A stretch of DNA of 64,000 nucleotides, taken from positions 202,695 to 266,694 of the forward strand of contig NZ_JANCMW010000005.1 in NCBI RefSeq assembly GCF_029207565.1, given 5' to 3'. Origin of the DNA: Marinobacter iranensis (lineage in GTDB: Bacteria; Pseudomonadota; Gammaproteobacteria; Pseudomonadales; Oleiphilaceae). Below the pieces are notes generated by a model. That model saw nothing but the letters and a program-made list of their open reading frames with translations. It made no database searches and was not told the DNA's origin. Position 1 is the first letter of the stretch, and the number at the start of each line of letters is the position of its first letter. This document shows positions 41,708 through 50,748 of this stretch, piece by piece. Both the position numbers and the translations under genes were made by a program.

Positions 41708-42841
41708 ATGAGATCCGCTCACTTCAAATCCGCTTTGCTGCCTCTGATCTCCTTTTTTGCCCTGACCTTTTTACTGACAGGTTGCTTCGGTGGCGACGGC
41801 AGCGGTGGCGATGATGGCTCACGCAGGGGCCAGATCATGCCCGCCGGGATTTCCGGGCTCACCTATTCCACCGCCAGCCGCAACGGCACCACCGATGCCA
41901 ACGGCCGCTTCAGTTACTATCCCGGTGAACGGCTCAGCCTTCGGGTTGGCAACCTCCAGCTTGCGGAAGGCGTGCCTGCCAGGCTTGTGGTAACACCCCT
42001 GGAATTCTTCCCGGACCTGCGAGCCGCGCTGGAACTACCCGGCACCACCGCCGAAGGACTGCAGAACCACCGGATTACCGAGCAGCAGTTGCTCCAGAAC
42101 GTGCCGCTGATCAACCTCACGCGTTTTTTGCTGGCACTGAACTGGAGCCTGAACATGTCCGACGGCAAGGGCATCGACATCCGCGACCGGGTGATTACCC
42201 AGTTGAATGCCGCCCTGCCAAACCTGGACGCCCCGATCGACTTCAACGTGCCGGAAAACGAATTCATCGCCGGTGGTGATACGCCCTCCCCGGCCAACCA
42301 GTTGCTGACCAGCATCTGTTTCTATCCGGCAGACAACGAGCTTTGTGAAGATCCGCCTACCGAGGAGGAAATCGCCGCAGCCCCCGAACGCCCCGAGGAC
42401 GAAGACGAGCGGGATGACGACATCGAGTACCGGGAAGACCTGGAAAACAAGCGCGACCGTATCCTGAATGCCGTCCGCGGCCTGGAAGATGTGGACGTCG
42501 AAGACGCTGAAGGCTACCTCACACGGGAGCTCGACACCATCAGCACCCAACTGGCAAACCGCTATTACCTGGACGATTACGTGGCCGAGTTCCCCGCTTC
42601 GGATACCGCCATCAAAACCGTGCGGGTTCGCAAGATCGCCGGGCAACCCGAGCTGGACACCATAGAGGCCATCAGCACGCGGGAGCAGGACGTGTTTGTA
42701 CACTCTTTCAGTTGGCAGTCGGCGTCGGTGGAATACTTTGTAGCGGGTGAATCAGGCGGGGAGTCGGAGCTGCTGGTCAACTTCCGTCCGGAAGGCACTT
42801 ACCGGTGGGTGAAGAAACAGCTCCGGGTGATTATCAAATAG
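41708..42841 (+). CDS. Acidic lipoprotein of unknown function
   Basis: 377 residues. Lipoprotein signal with lipobox FLLTGC (Cys about residue 23), then a Gly/Asp-rich spacer (FGGDGSGGDDGSRRG). A beta-type motif GISGLTYSTASRNGTTDANG with YYPGERLSLRVGNLQL (about 45-85) resembles the opening of secreted carbohydrate- or calcium-linked domains, but I do not recognise the family. A strongly acidic stretch (about 218-250, EEE, EDEDERDDD) divides the protein. A single Cys pair (about 206 and 214) could form a disulfide. Reading frame continues upstream but without a signal; the start is set at the ATG that gives the lipobox. Confidence 0.75.
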   Translation: MRSAHFKSALLPLISFFALTFLLTGCFGGDGSGGDDGSRRGQIMPAGISGLTYSTASRNGTTDANGRFSYYPGERLSLRVGNLQLAEGVPARLVVTPLEFFPDLRAALELPGTTAEGLQNHRITEQQLLQNVPLINLTRFLLALNWSLNMSDGKGIDIRDRVITQLNAALPNLDAPIDFNVPENEFIAGGDTPSPANQLLTSICFYPADNELCEDPPTEEEIAAAPERPEDEDERDDDIEYREDLENKRDRILNAVRGLEDVDVEDAEGYLTRELDTISTQLANRYYLDDYVAEFPASDTAIKTVRVRKIAGQPELDTIEAISTREQDVFVHSFSWQSASVEYFVAGESGGESELLVNFRPEGTYRWVKKQLRVIIK

Positions 42842-42858
42842 CCAGCCGGGAATGGCCG

Positions 42859-44163
42859 TCAGGCACCCACGATACGGGACAGGTTCCAGCGGAACTCCGC
42901 ACCGGTCACATCGTAGTGCTCAGGATTCAAGCCTTCCGTACCATGGGGCAGGCACTCTGCAACCGTCAGGGTCTCGCCCGTGCCACGGCCTTCGTTATAC
43001 TTCGCCAGGTCCACAATCCGCGCGGACTTCAGCGGCCGGTGGGCACGATCCGTCATCACCATCACCTTGGGCCACAACCGTCGCTCCGGCGCGTGGGACA
43101 CCACAATACCGCGCTGGCCGTCATTCAGCTCAACAAGGCTGCCAGTGGGGTAGATACCAATGGCCTGGATAAACTGCTCCACCAGATCTTCCTGGAATTC
43201 AATGTTGCGCATGTCGTAAAGCAGGGTCACCGCGCGGGCCGGTGTCATCGGTTCTGCCGAGCTCCTGGGGCCGATCAGCGTTTCGAAATACTCCGCCAGC
43301 CCGGCCACCTTGGCCAGCAGCGGAATCCGGTCACCGCGGATACCTTCCGGGAAGCCGGACCCGTTATGCCGCTCACGGTGGCCCTGCACAACACTGAGAA
43401 CCGCGCGGGAAAGACCGCTGTCCGCCAAGCGGGCGGCACCGCGATCCACGTAGGTGCGGTAAACAGAAAAGTCTTCCGCGTCCAGCTTGCCTTCATTACG
43501 GAGAATGTGGGCCGGAAGGTCCAGCTTGCCAACCTGGGACAACAGGCACCCCAGACCGAGATGGTTCAGCAGGCCTTCATTGAGGCCCAGCTGCCGGCCA
43601 CAGACCAACGCCCATATCGCGGTATTCAGGGAATGCCGGTAGGTATAGTCATCATGCTGCCGGGTGCGGCTGAGCCACAACATGGCATTGGGATTACGGA
43701 CAACGCTGGACACCATTTTCTGGGTGACGATGGCAACATCCCGAAGGTCCGGCGTGTCGTGCTGACGGATGGTTTCGAATACCCTATGCAGTGACGCTTC
43801 CGCATCCATCATCAGTTTTTTCGAAACTCTGAGCTCTTTCTTCATGGTCGTCACTTCTTCGTAACGGACCGGCTCTTTAATATTCAGCGGCGGCAACTGA
43901 ACCACATCACGCTCACGGCCGGAGCGCCTGACCTGACGGTTGAAGCGCTTGCCGGGCTTGGAGTGTTCGACGGCCTCACGAACTTCGGCCACATCGATGA
44001 TCACCCACTTGCAATGGGACACCAGCGAGCGAATGTCGTCCTGGGAACGGATGTGGAAGCCCTGGATCGGAAAAGGCGTCTGATGCCACGGGCGATCCAG
44101 ATCAGACACAAACATGCCGATCTCCAGATCGTGTACAGCGATTTTCTTCTGACTGACTCCCAC
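42859..44163 (-). CDS. HD-GYP domain protein with degenerate metal site
   Basis: 434 residues. N-terminal DUF3391-type domain (about 5-100, HDLEIGMFVSDLDRPW), then an HD-GYP fold (about 165-400). The first histidine is kept (TYRHSLN, 176), but the HD pair of LLHDIGK reads LLSQVGK (Ser209-Gln210), the GYP motif is GFP (GSGFPEG, 269-275) and the later ADxYDALT reads AEYFETL. HD-GYP enzymes cleave c-di-GMP with these ligands, so this one is probably inactive or uses them differently, perhaps as a binding protein. It stands alone between two lipoprotein genes. Confidence 0.85.
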   Translation of the reverse strand: MGVSQKKIAVHDLEIGMFVSDLDRPWHQTPFPIQGFHIRSQDDIRSLVSHCKWVIIDVAEVREAVEHSKPGKRFNRQVRRSGRERDVVQLPPLNIKEPVRYEEVTTMKKELRVSKKLMMDAEASLHRVFETIRQHDTPDLRDVAIVTQKMVSSVVRNPNAMLWLSRTRQHDDYTYRHSLNTAIWALVCGRQLGLNEGLLNHLGLGCLLSQVGKLDLPAHILRNEGKLDAEDFSVYRTYVDRGAARLADSGLSRAVLSVVQGHRERHNGSGFPEGIRGDRIPLLAKVAGLAEYFETLIGPRSSAEPMTPARAVTLLYDMRNIEFQEDLVEQFIQAIGIYPTGSLVELNDGQRGIVVSHAPERRLWPKVMVMTDRAHRPLKSARIVDLAKYNEGRGTGETLTVAECLPHGTEGLNPEHYDVTGAEFRWNLSRIVGA

Positions 44164-44343
44164 GGGACACCTCTACACGTGCACGAATCGATAATCACTA
44201 TTGTGACGCCCCGCCTAAAAGAGTCCATTACAATTTTGTAGTGCGAAGTAACCGGAAGGCGACAGAGAGTAACGAAAACTATCAGCAGGAAACAAAGTGT
44301 AGCAATGTGACACCTCTCACATTACTGACATTTCGCAACGGGG

Positions 44344-44949
44344 CTAGTTATCGGTTTCGCAAACTGAATCGTCCAGCTCAGGCGGCCGGGCATTAAGGGA
44401 TCCGCGCGGCGATTTGCGGCTATAAATGGTATACGGCACCGTGGAAGCCCGAATGTAATCGATGTTCTCGGCGTCCTCGCCGCTACCGCGAACGGTGTTG
44501 ATCGGCTCACAGGACACCAGCAGAGCAAGGGACGACTCGATATCCGTCACCCTGCCCTCAGGGTTGCCGGGGTTTATCGCCATGCAACGGGCGCTTTCGC
44601 CTGCTGGCTCTCCGGTACGGGCAAGGCGGTCGAGGCCTTCCCGGCCACAGGCTCGGATACCGGCATCGCAGGTTGCCTGGGCGGCGTTATCATGGCTGTC
44701 GTCCACCAACCGCCATTGACGGGCACTGCATTGGGTTTCAACGGTGATGGGGGTGGATTTACTGGCTGCCACCCACCAGCCGGGGTATTCGGCGGTCTGC
44801 CAGGTGAGTTTTACCTGCCGCTCCTCGCCTGCCGAATTCTCGGCCGGAAAGACCGCATAGTGGGTGTAGTAGGACGCACACCCGGCCAGGATAAACGGGA
44901 AAACAGCGACGATAAGCCGCAAAACAAAGGAAAATACGTTGTTTTTCAT
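44344..44949 (-). CDS. Small lipoprotein of unknown function
   Basis: 201 residues. Signal ends in lipobox ILAGC (Cys about residue 23). The mature part has several Cys (QCSARQW, TCDAGIRACG, RCMAIN, SCEPIN, SVCETDN), enough for three disulfides, as expected of an exported protein. No family recognised. Start set at 44949; a start 9 bases earlier is possible. PilZ lies 15 bases upstream on the same strand. Confidence 0.7.
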   Translation of the reverse strand: MKNNVFSFVLRLIVAVFPFILAGCASYYTHYAVFPAENSAGEERQVKLTWQTAEYPGWWVAASKSTPITVETQCSARQWRLVDDSHDNAAQATCDAGIRACGREGLDRLARTGEPAGESARCMAINPGNPEGRVTDIESSLALLVSCEPINTVRGSGEDAENIDYIRASTVPYTIYSRKSPRGSLNARPPELDDSVCETDN

Positions 44950-44964
44950 GCTGGCCAAAACCGT

Positions 44965-45264
44965 TTACTGATCCGCGAACTGCAAGCCAAATCCGTCGTT
45001 GGTCTTGCGTACCACCACCATCTCCAACACCGGTGCGGGAACCGGCAGGCCCTGAACCTGAACCTGCACGTTGTCGCCAATCGCCGGTGTAAACGGTTCG
45101 GTATCGACAACGACAAAAACGCCGCCATCGGAAATATCTCTGGTTGAGAATACAAATTCACCAAGCGCTTCATGGGTAACGCGGACCTTCGCACTCATCG
45201 CTGTGCGGTTGTGTACTCTTCGATCATTCCCAACCATAGTTTGTGTGCCCACCACTTTTTGCAT
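44965..45264 (-). CDS. PilZ domain protein
   Basis: c-di-GMP binding domain. The ligand motif RRxxxR is present (NDRRVHNR) and DISDGG matches D/NxSxxG; together they predict binding. 99 residues from the start at 45264, with an alternative ATG at 45237; neither has a strong ribosome site. Single-domain PilZ proteins act as adaptors. With the GGDEF-EAL protein at the left end and the HD-GYP protein nearby, this is the third c-di-GMP related gene here. Confidence 0.85.
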   Translation of the reverse strand: MQKVVGTQTMVGNDRRVHNRTAMSAKVRVTHEALGEFVFSTRDISDGGVFVVVDTEPFTPAIGDNVQVQVQGLPVPAPVLEMVVVRKTNDGFGLQFADQ

Positions 45265-45322
45265 AGTTTTTATAGTCTTCCGAAGCATAGCACCATTTCG
45301 GAAAGAATATGACACCGGCGTC

Positions 45323-45357
45323 TTGACAGTCGCAACGGCACAAATGAGAATAGTTGC
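45323..45357 (+). promoter_or_regulatory. Possible iron-regulated promoter of fbpA
   Basis: TTGACA (45323-45328) and GAGAAT (45346-45351) are 17 bases apart. The -10 overlaps AATGAGAATAGTT, which resembles half of a Fur box (about 10 of 19 matches). Iron regulation would suit the next gene, but the match is weak. Confidence 0.4.
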
Positions 45358-45430
45358 GGTTTTTAACTAATTTTGAATCTCACTACGATTCAAAACCCCG
45401 CCCGTTTAATAAACATAAGGAAGGTATCCC

Positions 45431-46444
45431 ATGCGCCTGAAACTTGCCGCTGCCGCCGTTGCCGCTACCTGTGCATTTCCCCTGCAGGCCAGCGCCGACG
45501 GAGAGGTCAATATTTACTCCTACCGCCAGGCCTACCTGCTCGAACCGCTGCTGAATGCGTTCGAGGAAGAAACCGGCGTTGAAACCAACGTGGTGTTTGC
45601 CAAGAAAGGCCTGGCCGAGCGCCTGGAGCGCGAAGGCCGCAACAGCCCGGCAGACCTGGTGATGACGGTGGATATCTCACGCATCAACGAACTGGTTGAG
45701 CGTGACCTGGTGGAGGGCATCGAAAACGAGACCCTGCAGGAAAACATTCCGGAGAACCTGCGTCACCCCGACGGCAAATGGTTCGCCCTGACCACCCGCG
45801 GTCGCCTGATCTACGCCTCCAAGGAACGCGTAGAAGAAGGTGAGATCACTACCTACGAGCAACTGGCTGATGAAAAGTGGGACGACCGCATCTGTACCCG
45901 CAGCGGCAAGCACCCCTACAACATCGCACTGTTCTCCTCGATGATCTCCCACCACGGCGAAGAAGTGACTGAAGAGTGGCTCAAAGGCGTGAAAGACAAC
46001 CTGGCCCGCAGGCCCCAGGGCGGCGACCGTGACCAGATCAAGGCCATCCACGCCGGCGAGTGCGACATTGCCATTGGCAACAGCTACTACTACGGCAACA
46101 TGCTGAACGACGAAAACCAGCGGGAAGCGGCTGAAGCGGTCCGCCTGGTATTCCCCAACGCCAGTGGTCGTGGCACCCACATCAACATCAGCGGCATTGC
46201 ACTGACCAAAAGCGCGCCCAACCGCGACAACGCCATCCGCCTGATGGAATTCCTGTCTGAGCCAAAGGCACAGCAGATCTACGCCGAAGCAAACACCGAA
46301 TACCCGGCCAACCCGGACGTGAAGCCCTCGGGCATGGTTGCCGAATGGGGTGAGATCAACCCGGACGACCTGTCACTCCAGGAAATTGCAGAGAACCGCA
46401 ATGCCGCGGTAAAAATGGTTGACCGCGTCGATTACGACAACTAA
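45431..46444 (+). CDS. fbpA: Iron(III) ABC transporter substrate-binding protein
   Basis: Periplasmic ferric-binding protein of the FbpA/FutA type. Sec signal peptide to about residue 22 (FPLQASA / DGEVNIYSYRQ). The adjacent tyrosines in GNSYYYGNML (about 211-220) are the iron ligands expected for this family, and AKKGLAERLEREG is typical. 337 residues. AAGGAAGG lies upstream of the ATG. It is followed by a terminator and then fbpB. Confidence 0.93.
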   Translation: MRLKLAAAAVAATCAFPLQASADGEVNIYSYRQAYLLEPLLNAFEEETGVETNVVFAKKGLAERLEREGRNSPADLVMTVDISRINELVERDLVEGIENETLQENIPENLRHPDGKWFALTTRGRLIYASKERVEEGEITTYEQLADEKWDDRICTRSGKHPYNIALFSSMISHHGEEVTEEWLKGVKDNLARRPQGGDRDQIKAIHAGECDIAIGNSYYYGNMLNDENQREAAEAVRLVFPNASGRGTHINISGIALTKSAPNRDNAIRLMEFLSEPKAQQIYAEANTEYPANPDVKPSGMVAEWGEINPDDLSLQEIAENRNAAVKMVDRVDYDN

Positions 46445-46460
46445 GCAGGCCAGCGATTGA

Positions 46461-46490
46461 AAAAGCCGGGACTCAGGTCCCGGCTTTTTT
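46461..46490 (+). terminator. Intrinsic terminator after fbpA
   Basis: AAAAAGCCGGGAC, loop TCAG, GTCCCGGCTTTTTT: 8-bp GC stem and T-run. It separates fbpA from fbpB and would let more binding protein than permease be made. Confidence 0.9.
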
Positions 46491-46533
46491 GTACAATCCC
46501 CACCCTGTATTTTTAGCGACCCAAAGGAAACCT

Positions 46534-48222
46534 ATGTCCGAGGCCATTGCCGTTGAACAGACCGGGGCGGATCATCCCCTGCTGGCAAAACGGACCTCGA
46601 AACGCTGGCTGATCACCGCCGCACTGACCACTGCCATCGTGGTGCTCCCGGTGCTGTCTGTGCTCATCCTGGCGTTGTTTCCGGAAGAAAATATCTGGCC
46701 CCACCTGCTGGACACCACGCTACCCCGTTACCTGGCCACCACACTCAAGCTCATGGCCGGTGTTGCCGCGATTACCCTGGTGATCGGCCTTGCCACCGCC
46801 TGGGCAGTCACCATGTGCGAGTTTCCCGGCCGCAAGTTCTTCGAATGGGCCATGCTGCTGCCCTTTGCCGTGCCGGCCTACGTGATTGCCTATGTGTACA
46901 CCAGCCTGCTGGATTATGCCGGCCCCGTTCAGACCGCCATGCGGGAATGGTTTGGCTGGCGCAACGCTGCTGACTACTGGTTCCCGGAGATCCGCAGCCT
47001 GGAAGGCGCCACCCTGATGATCGGGCTGGTGCTCTACCCCTATGTTTACCTGCTGGCGCGGGCGGCGTTTCTGGAGCAGTCCCCGTCGCTGTTTGCCGTT
47101 AGCCGCAGCCTGGGCCACTCGGCCATCAGCACCTTCTTCAGGGTGGTTTTACCCATTGCCCGCCCGGCGGTTGCAGTGGGCCTGTCGCTGGTGCTGATGG
47201 AGACACTGAACGATTTCGGTACCGTGGATTTCTTTGCGGTGCAGACCCTCACCGCCGGCCTGTTCGACACCTGGATGAACCTGGGCAACCTCGGGGGCGC
47301 TGCGCAAATCGCCACTACCATGCTGGCCTTCGTGGTTATCCTCGTGACCCTGGAACGCTATTCACGGCGTAAACAGCAGCAATTCGCGGCGCGGGACAAC
47401 CGCGAGCCCATTCGCCGTTTCACCATGTCGTTCCCGCGCCAGATGATCTGTGTTGCTGTCTGTGCCCTGCCCGTTATCTTTGGCTTCCTGTTGCCCGCGC
47501 TGACCCTTGGCCAGTACGCCTGGGAATACTTCGATGAAAGCTGGAACCCGGACTTTATCCGCAACACCCTGAACAGCCTGTTCCTGTCTGGCACCGCCGC
47601 GCTGACCACACTGATCATCGGCGTCACCCTCGCCTACAGCCGCCGCCTGCATAACACCCGGGGCATGCAAGTGATGATGCGGCTGTCCAGCCTTGGCTAC
47701 GCCATGCCCGGCGCCGTGCTCGCAGTGGGGGTGATTGTTCCGTTGGCGGGTTTTGACAACTGGGTGGACAGCATAATGCGGGACAGCTTTGGCATCAGCA
47801 GCGGGCTACTGCTCAGTGGTTCCGCCTTTGCCCTGGTGTTTGCCTACACCGTTCGTTTCCTGGCGGTATCGGCGGGCAGTGTGGAAAGCGCCCTGCAGAA
47901 GATCACCCCCAGCATGGACATGGCCTCCCGTTCCCTGGGCCACTCCCCGGGCAATACTCTGGTAAAGGTTCACCTGCCGATGCTAAGGGGCACCCTGATC
48001 ACAGCGGCGCTGGTGGTGTTCGTGGACTGCATGAAGGAACTGCCGGCGACACTGATCCTGCGGCCGTTCAATTTCGAAACCCTGGCAACCTACGTGTACC
48101 AGTTTGCCTCCGACGAGAAACTGGCCCACAGCGCCCTGCCGGCACTGATCATCGTGCTCGCCGGCATCATCCCGATCATTCTGATGAGCCGGTCGATCTC
48201 CAACACCCGGGCGATCAGCTAG
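46534..48222 (+). CDS. fbpB: Iron(III) ABC transporter permease (fused, two-domain)
   Basis: 562 residues with 12 membrane segments in two homologous halves (about 28-275 and 305-560), each with an EAA-like loop (ARSLGHSAISTFFRVVLPIARPA and SRSLGHSPGNTLVKVHLPMLR in part). Start at 46534 with AAAGGAAA in front; the frame opens 45 bases earlier inside the terminator. The ATPase (fbpC) expected next is not there; the next gene is a convergent thioesterase overlapping by 4 bases. Confidence 0.93.
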   Translation: MSEAIAVEQTGADHPLLAKRTSKRWLITAALTTAIVVLPVLSVLILALFPEENIWPHLLDTTLPRYLATTLKLMAGVAAITLVIGLATAWAVTMCEFPGRKFFEWAMLLPFAVPAYVIAYVYTSLLDYAGPVQTAMREWFGWRNAADYWFPEIRSLEGATLMIGLVLYPYVYLLARAAFLEQSPSLFAVSRSLGHSAISTFFRVVLPIARPAVAVGLSLVLMETLNDFGTVDFFAVQTLTAGLFDTWMNLGNLGGAAQIATTMLAFVVILVTLERYSRRKQQQFAARDNREPIRRFTMSFPRQMICVAVCALPVIFGFLLPALTLGQYAWEYFDESWNPDFIRNTLNSLFLSGTAALTTLIIGVTLAYSRRLHNTRGMQVMMRLSSLGYAMPGAVLAVGVIVPLAGFDNWVDSIMRDSFGISSGLLLSGSAFALVFAYTVRFLAVSAGSVESALQKITPSMDMASRSLGHSPGNTLVKVHLPMLRGTLITAALVVFVDCMKELPATLILRPFNFETLATYVYQFASDEKLAHSALPALIIVLAGIIPIILMSRSISNTRAIS

Positions 48223-48704
48223 ATAACAGACCGTGAATGCGCGCCCTGAACCACAAAGCGCCCCTGGAAGACCGCAACCGGCTCCCTGACAGGCTCCGTG
48301 GTAGGTTCGCCACAGTACACTTCCGCGATCAGTGACAACCGCCCTTTGCCATGGCGAGCCAGGCTTTTGCGGAATCGGTCGGGAACCTCACCACCGGGGA
48401 GGCGGCACAGGGCATAGAAGTTACTGTCGACCGGCTCAATGTGCTCAATCTCGCCCATCTGGATCACCACGTTTCCGGCCAACCCGAGATCGGTCAACAC
48501 CAGCTCAACCAGCCCCCAGGCGGAGATCACCGCAACCGAGTAAACACTGCCGCCAAAGCCGGTCCCCTGGTGGTTGTGGTTAGGTGCCAGCGGCGCGCTG
48601 ACCAGCAACGACTGGCCGTCATAGGAAACCAGTTCCACACCCAGCGCTTCCGAGAGTGGAATCATGTCATGAATGCGTTTCTGAAACCGGGCTAACTGAG
48701 TCAT
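48219..48704 (-). CDS. Hot-dog thioesterase, YiiD C-terminal type
   Basis: 161 residues. HNHQGTGFGGSVYSVAV (about 43-59) is the active-site segment of the YiiD_C family of acyl-CoA thioesterases, and LRLARFQKRIHDMIPLSEALGV-like N-terminal helix precedes it (here LARFQKRIHDMIPLSEALGV). The substrate is unknown. It is followed by the end of fbpB; an acyl-CoA synthetase gene lies upstream on the same strand, at 68 bases, so the pair may be linked to acyl-CoA turnover. Confidence 0.82.
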   Translation of the reverse strand: MTQLARFQKRIHDMIPLSEALGVELVSYDGQSLLVSAPLAPNHNHQGTGFGGSVYSVAVISAWGLVELVLTDLGLAGNVVIQMGEIEHIEPVDSNFYALCRLPGGEVPDRFRKSLARHGKGRLSLIAEVYCGEPTTEPVREPVAVFQGRFVVQGAHSRSVI

Positions 48705-48772
48705 ATTCCCTCCTGAATATGACTTCAGTTTATGCCCGTTGCAACGCTTTCCCTATGCGACTTACGTCGGTT

Positions 48773-50440
48773 TTATTGCCAGATAACAGGCTCGCGTTTG
48801 GCGTACCAGTTATCCACGTTCTCCTGGTAGGCATCCTCCACCACATTGCGCTTCAGTTTCAGCGTTGGCGTCAGGAAGCTGTTCTCGATGGACCATTCGT
48901 CACTGACAACGGTAATGAACGCCAATTGCTCGTGGGGGTCCACGGTCTTGTTCACGTCAGTGATCAGTTGTTTGAAGCTGGCCTCGATCTCCTTGCGGAA
49001 GTTTTCATCGGCCATCTTCGGGCGAATCTCCTCGCCCAGCATGACCAGTGCGTGGGGTTGTGTCTGGTTGGCGCCGGAGACACACACCATCTCAATGGCC
49101 TCGTGGGACATCAGGCGGTTCTCGATCGGCGCCGGGGCAATGTACTTGCCCTTGCTGGTCTTGAAGATTTCCTTGATGCGGCCGGTCAGTTTCAGGCGGC
49201 CCATCTCGTCAATCTCGCCCTTGTCGCCGGTTTTCAGGAAGCCGTCCTCGGAGAAGGTTTCGCGGGTTTTCTCTTCATCCTTGTAGTAACCCATCATGGT
49301 GGCCGGGCTCTTCACCAGCACCTCGCCCTCATCGCTGACCTTCACTTCCACACCGGGCAGTGCCTCGCCCACGTAGCCGGTGCGTGAACGGCCGGGCTTG
49401 TTCATGTGGGAATAGGCAAAGTTCTCGGACATGCCATAGCCTTCCAGTAGCTCCAGCCCAAGGTTGCGGTACCAGTCCAGCACGTCGTTGGACAGCGGTG
49501 CGGAGCCACTGCCGGCCAGCTTGACCTTGTTCAGCCCCAGGCCCTTGAGCACCTTCTTCTTTATCACCCGGTTCAGCAGCGGAACCTTCAGCAGTTTCTC
49601 CATCTTCTCCTTGGGCAGCTTCTGCAGCACACCATGCTGAAACTTCACCCACAGGCGCGGAACCGAAAGGAACAGCGTGGGCTGTGCCCGCTGCAGATCC
49701 TGCACAAAGGTATCCAGCGACTCGGCGAAATAAAGCTGGAAGCCGGAATACAGCGAACCCAGCTCCACAAACGTGCGCTCGAAGACGTGGGCCAGCGGCA
49801 GGTAGGACAACATGCGCTCGTCCGGGCCAACACCCAGCACCTGGGTGCCACCGGAAGCGGCAAACGCCATGTTGCGGAAACTCAGCATAACGCCCTTCGG
49901 GCGACCGGTGCTGCCAGAGGTGTACACAATGGTGGCCAGCTCATCCGCATCGCGTTGGGTGTTCTCTTCCAGCGGCGGAAACTTGCCCACAATGTCATCC
50001 CAGGTTTCAAAATCGTTGGGCGGGCTCAGTGGGTAAGACAGACAGCGAACGGACTCCGGCACACCGGATTTCATCATGTCCCAGTCGTCCAGCTTGCCGA
50101 CGAACAGAACCTCGCATTCGCTGTGATTGAGGATGTAGTTCACCGTATCCGCATTCAGCGTGGGATACAGCGGCACGGAGATATGGCCTGCCATCCAGAT
50201 AGCCCAGTCCGACATGATCCACTGGGCGCAGTTCTTGGAGATAATGCCTACCCGGCTCTTCTCAGGCAGGTTCAGGGATTTGAGGTAGGAAGCCATGCGG
50301 CGGGCTTCATCCACAGCGCGCTTCCAGGTGTACTCAACGACTTTGCCATCGCCAATGGGCTGGGTCATGTACAGGGAGTCCGCCTTGGCGGTTTCCCAGT
50401 GATAAACCATATCCAGGGGGAGTTTGTTGGTGGTGTCCAT
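48773..50440 (-). CDS. Long-chain acyl-CoA synthetase (AMP-binding)
   Basis: Activates fatty acids with ATP and CoA. 555 residues. AMP-binding P-loop TIVYTSGSTGRPKGVML (about 167-183), the YGMSENF (about 338) ATP motif, and KTGDKGEIDEMGRLKLTGRIKEIFKTSKGKYI (cited in pieces around 390-425) of the eukaryote-like LACS group. Start at 50440 with AAGGAAGG upstream. Marine hydrocarbon degraders of this lineage carry many such enzymes. Confidence 0.9.
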   Translation of the reverse strand: MDTTNKLPLDMVYHWETAKADSLYMTQPIGDGKVVEYTWKRAVDEARRMASYLKSLNLPEKSRVGIISKNCAQWIMSDWAIWMAGHISVPLYPTLNADTVNYILNHSECEVLFVGKLDDWDMMKSGVPESVRCLSYPLSPPNDFETWDDIVGKFPPLEENTQRDADELATIVYTSGSTGRPKGVMLSFRNMAFAASGGTQVLGVGPDERMLSYLPLAHVFERTFVELGSLYSGFQLYFAESLDTFVQDLQRAQPTLFLSVPRLWVKFQHGVLQKLPKEKMEKLLKVPLLNRVIKKKVLKGLGLNKVKLAGSGSAPLSNDVLDWYRNLGLELLEGYGMSENFAYSHMNKPGRSRTGYVGEALPGVEVKVSDEGEVLVKSPATMMGYYKDEEKTRETFSEDGFLKTGDKGEIDEMGRLKLTGRIKEIFKTSKGKYIAPAPIENRLMSHEAIEMVCVSGANQTQPHALVMLGEEIRPKMADENFRKEIEASFKQLITDVNKTVDPHEQLAFITVVSDEWSIENSFLTPTLKLKRNVVEDAYQENVDNWYAKREPVIWQ

Positions 50441-50748
50441 GGACCTTCCTTGCGTTGTGTTATTTGAGTTATCGACGTTCTTATTGTGTAAGGGGTTTTG
50501 CGTATTCGACCTGGTAGCCTATTTCACCACACCATTCACCCCCAAAACGTGACGGAACTAATACTATTTCGCTTCACAGGCATTTTTGCCGGGCAATCCG
50601 CCTTCAAATTCACGGACCAAGGTACCTTCCCCTACCCCGCAAACCAATAGCCTGTGATAAACTCCCGCCCCGTTATTAAACGGGCGTTCGACACTCAGGT
50701 GACAGCCATGTCGCGCCACACACTTTGAACGGACCCGGAGACCGGAAT
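50441..50748. other. Intergenic region without a gene
   Basis: About 308 bases between the divergent acyl-CoA synthetase and ABC substrate-binding genes. It must hold both promoters. A short inverted repeat (CCCCGTTATTAAACGGG, about 50670-50686) is seen; no convincing promoter boxes or small gene. Confidence 0.5.
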
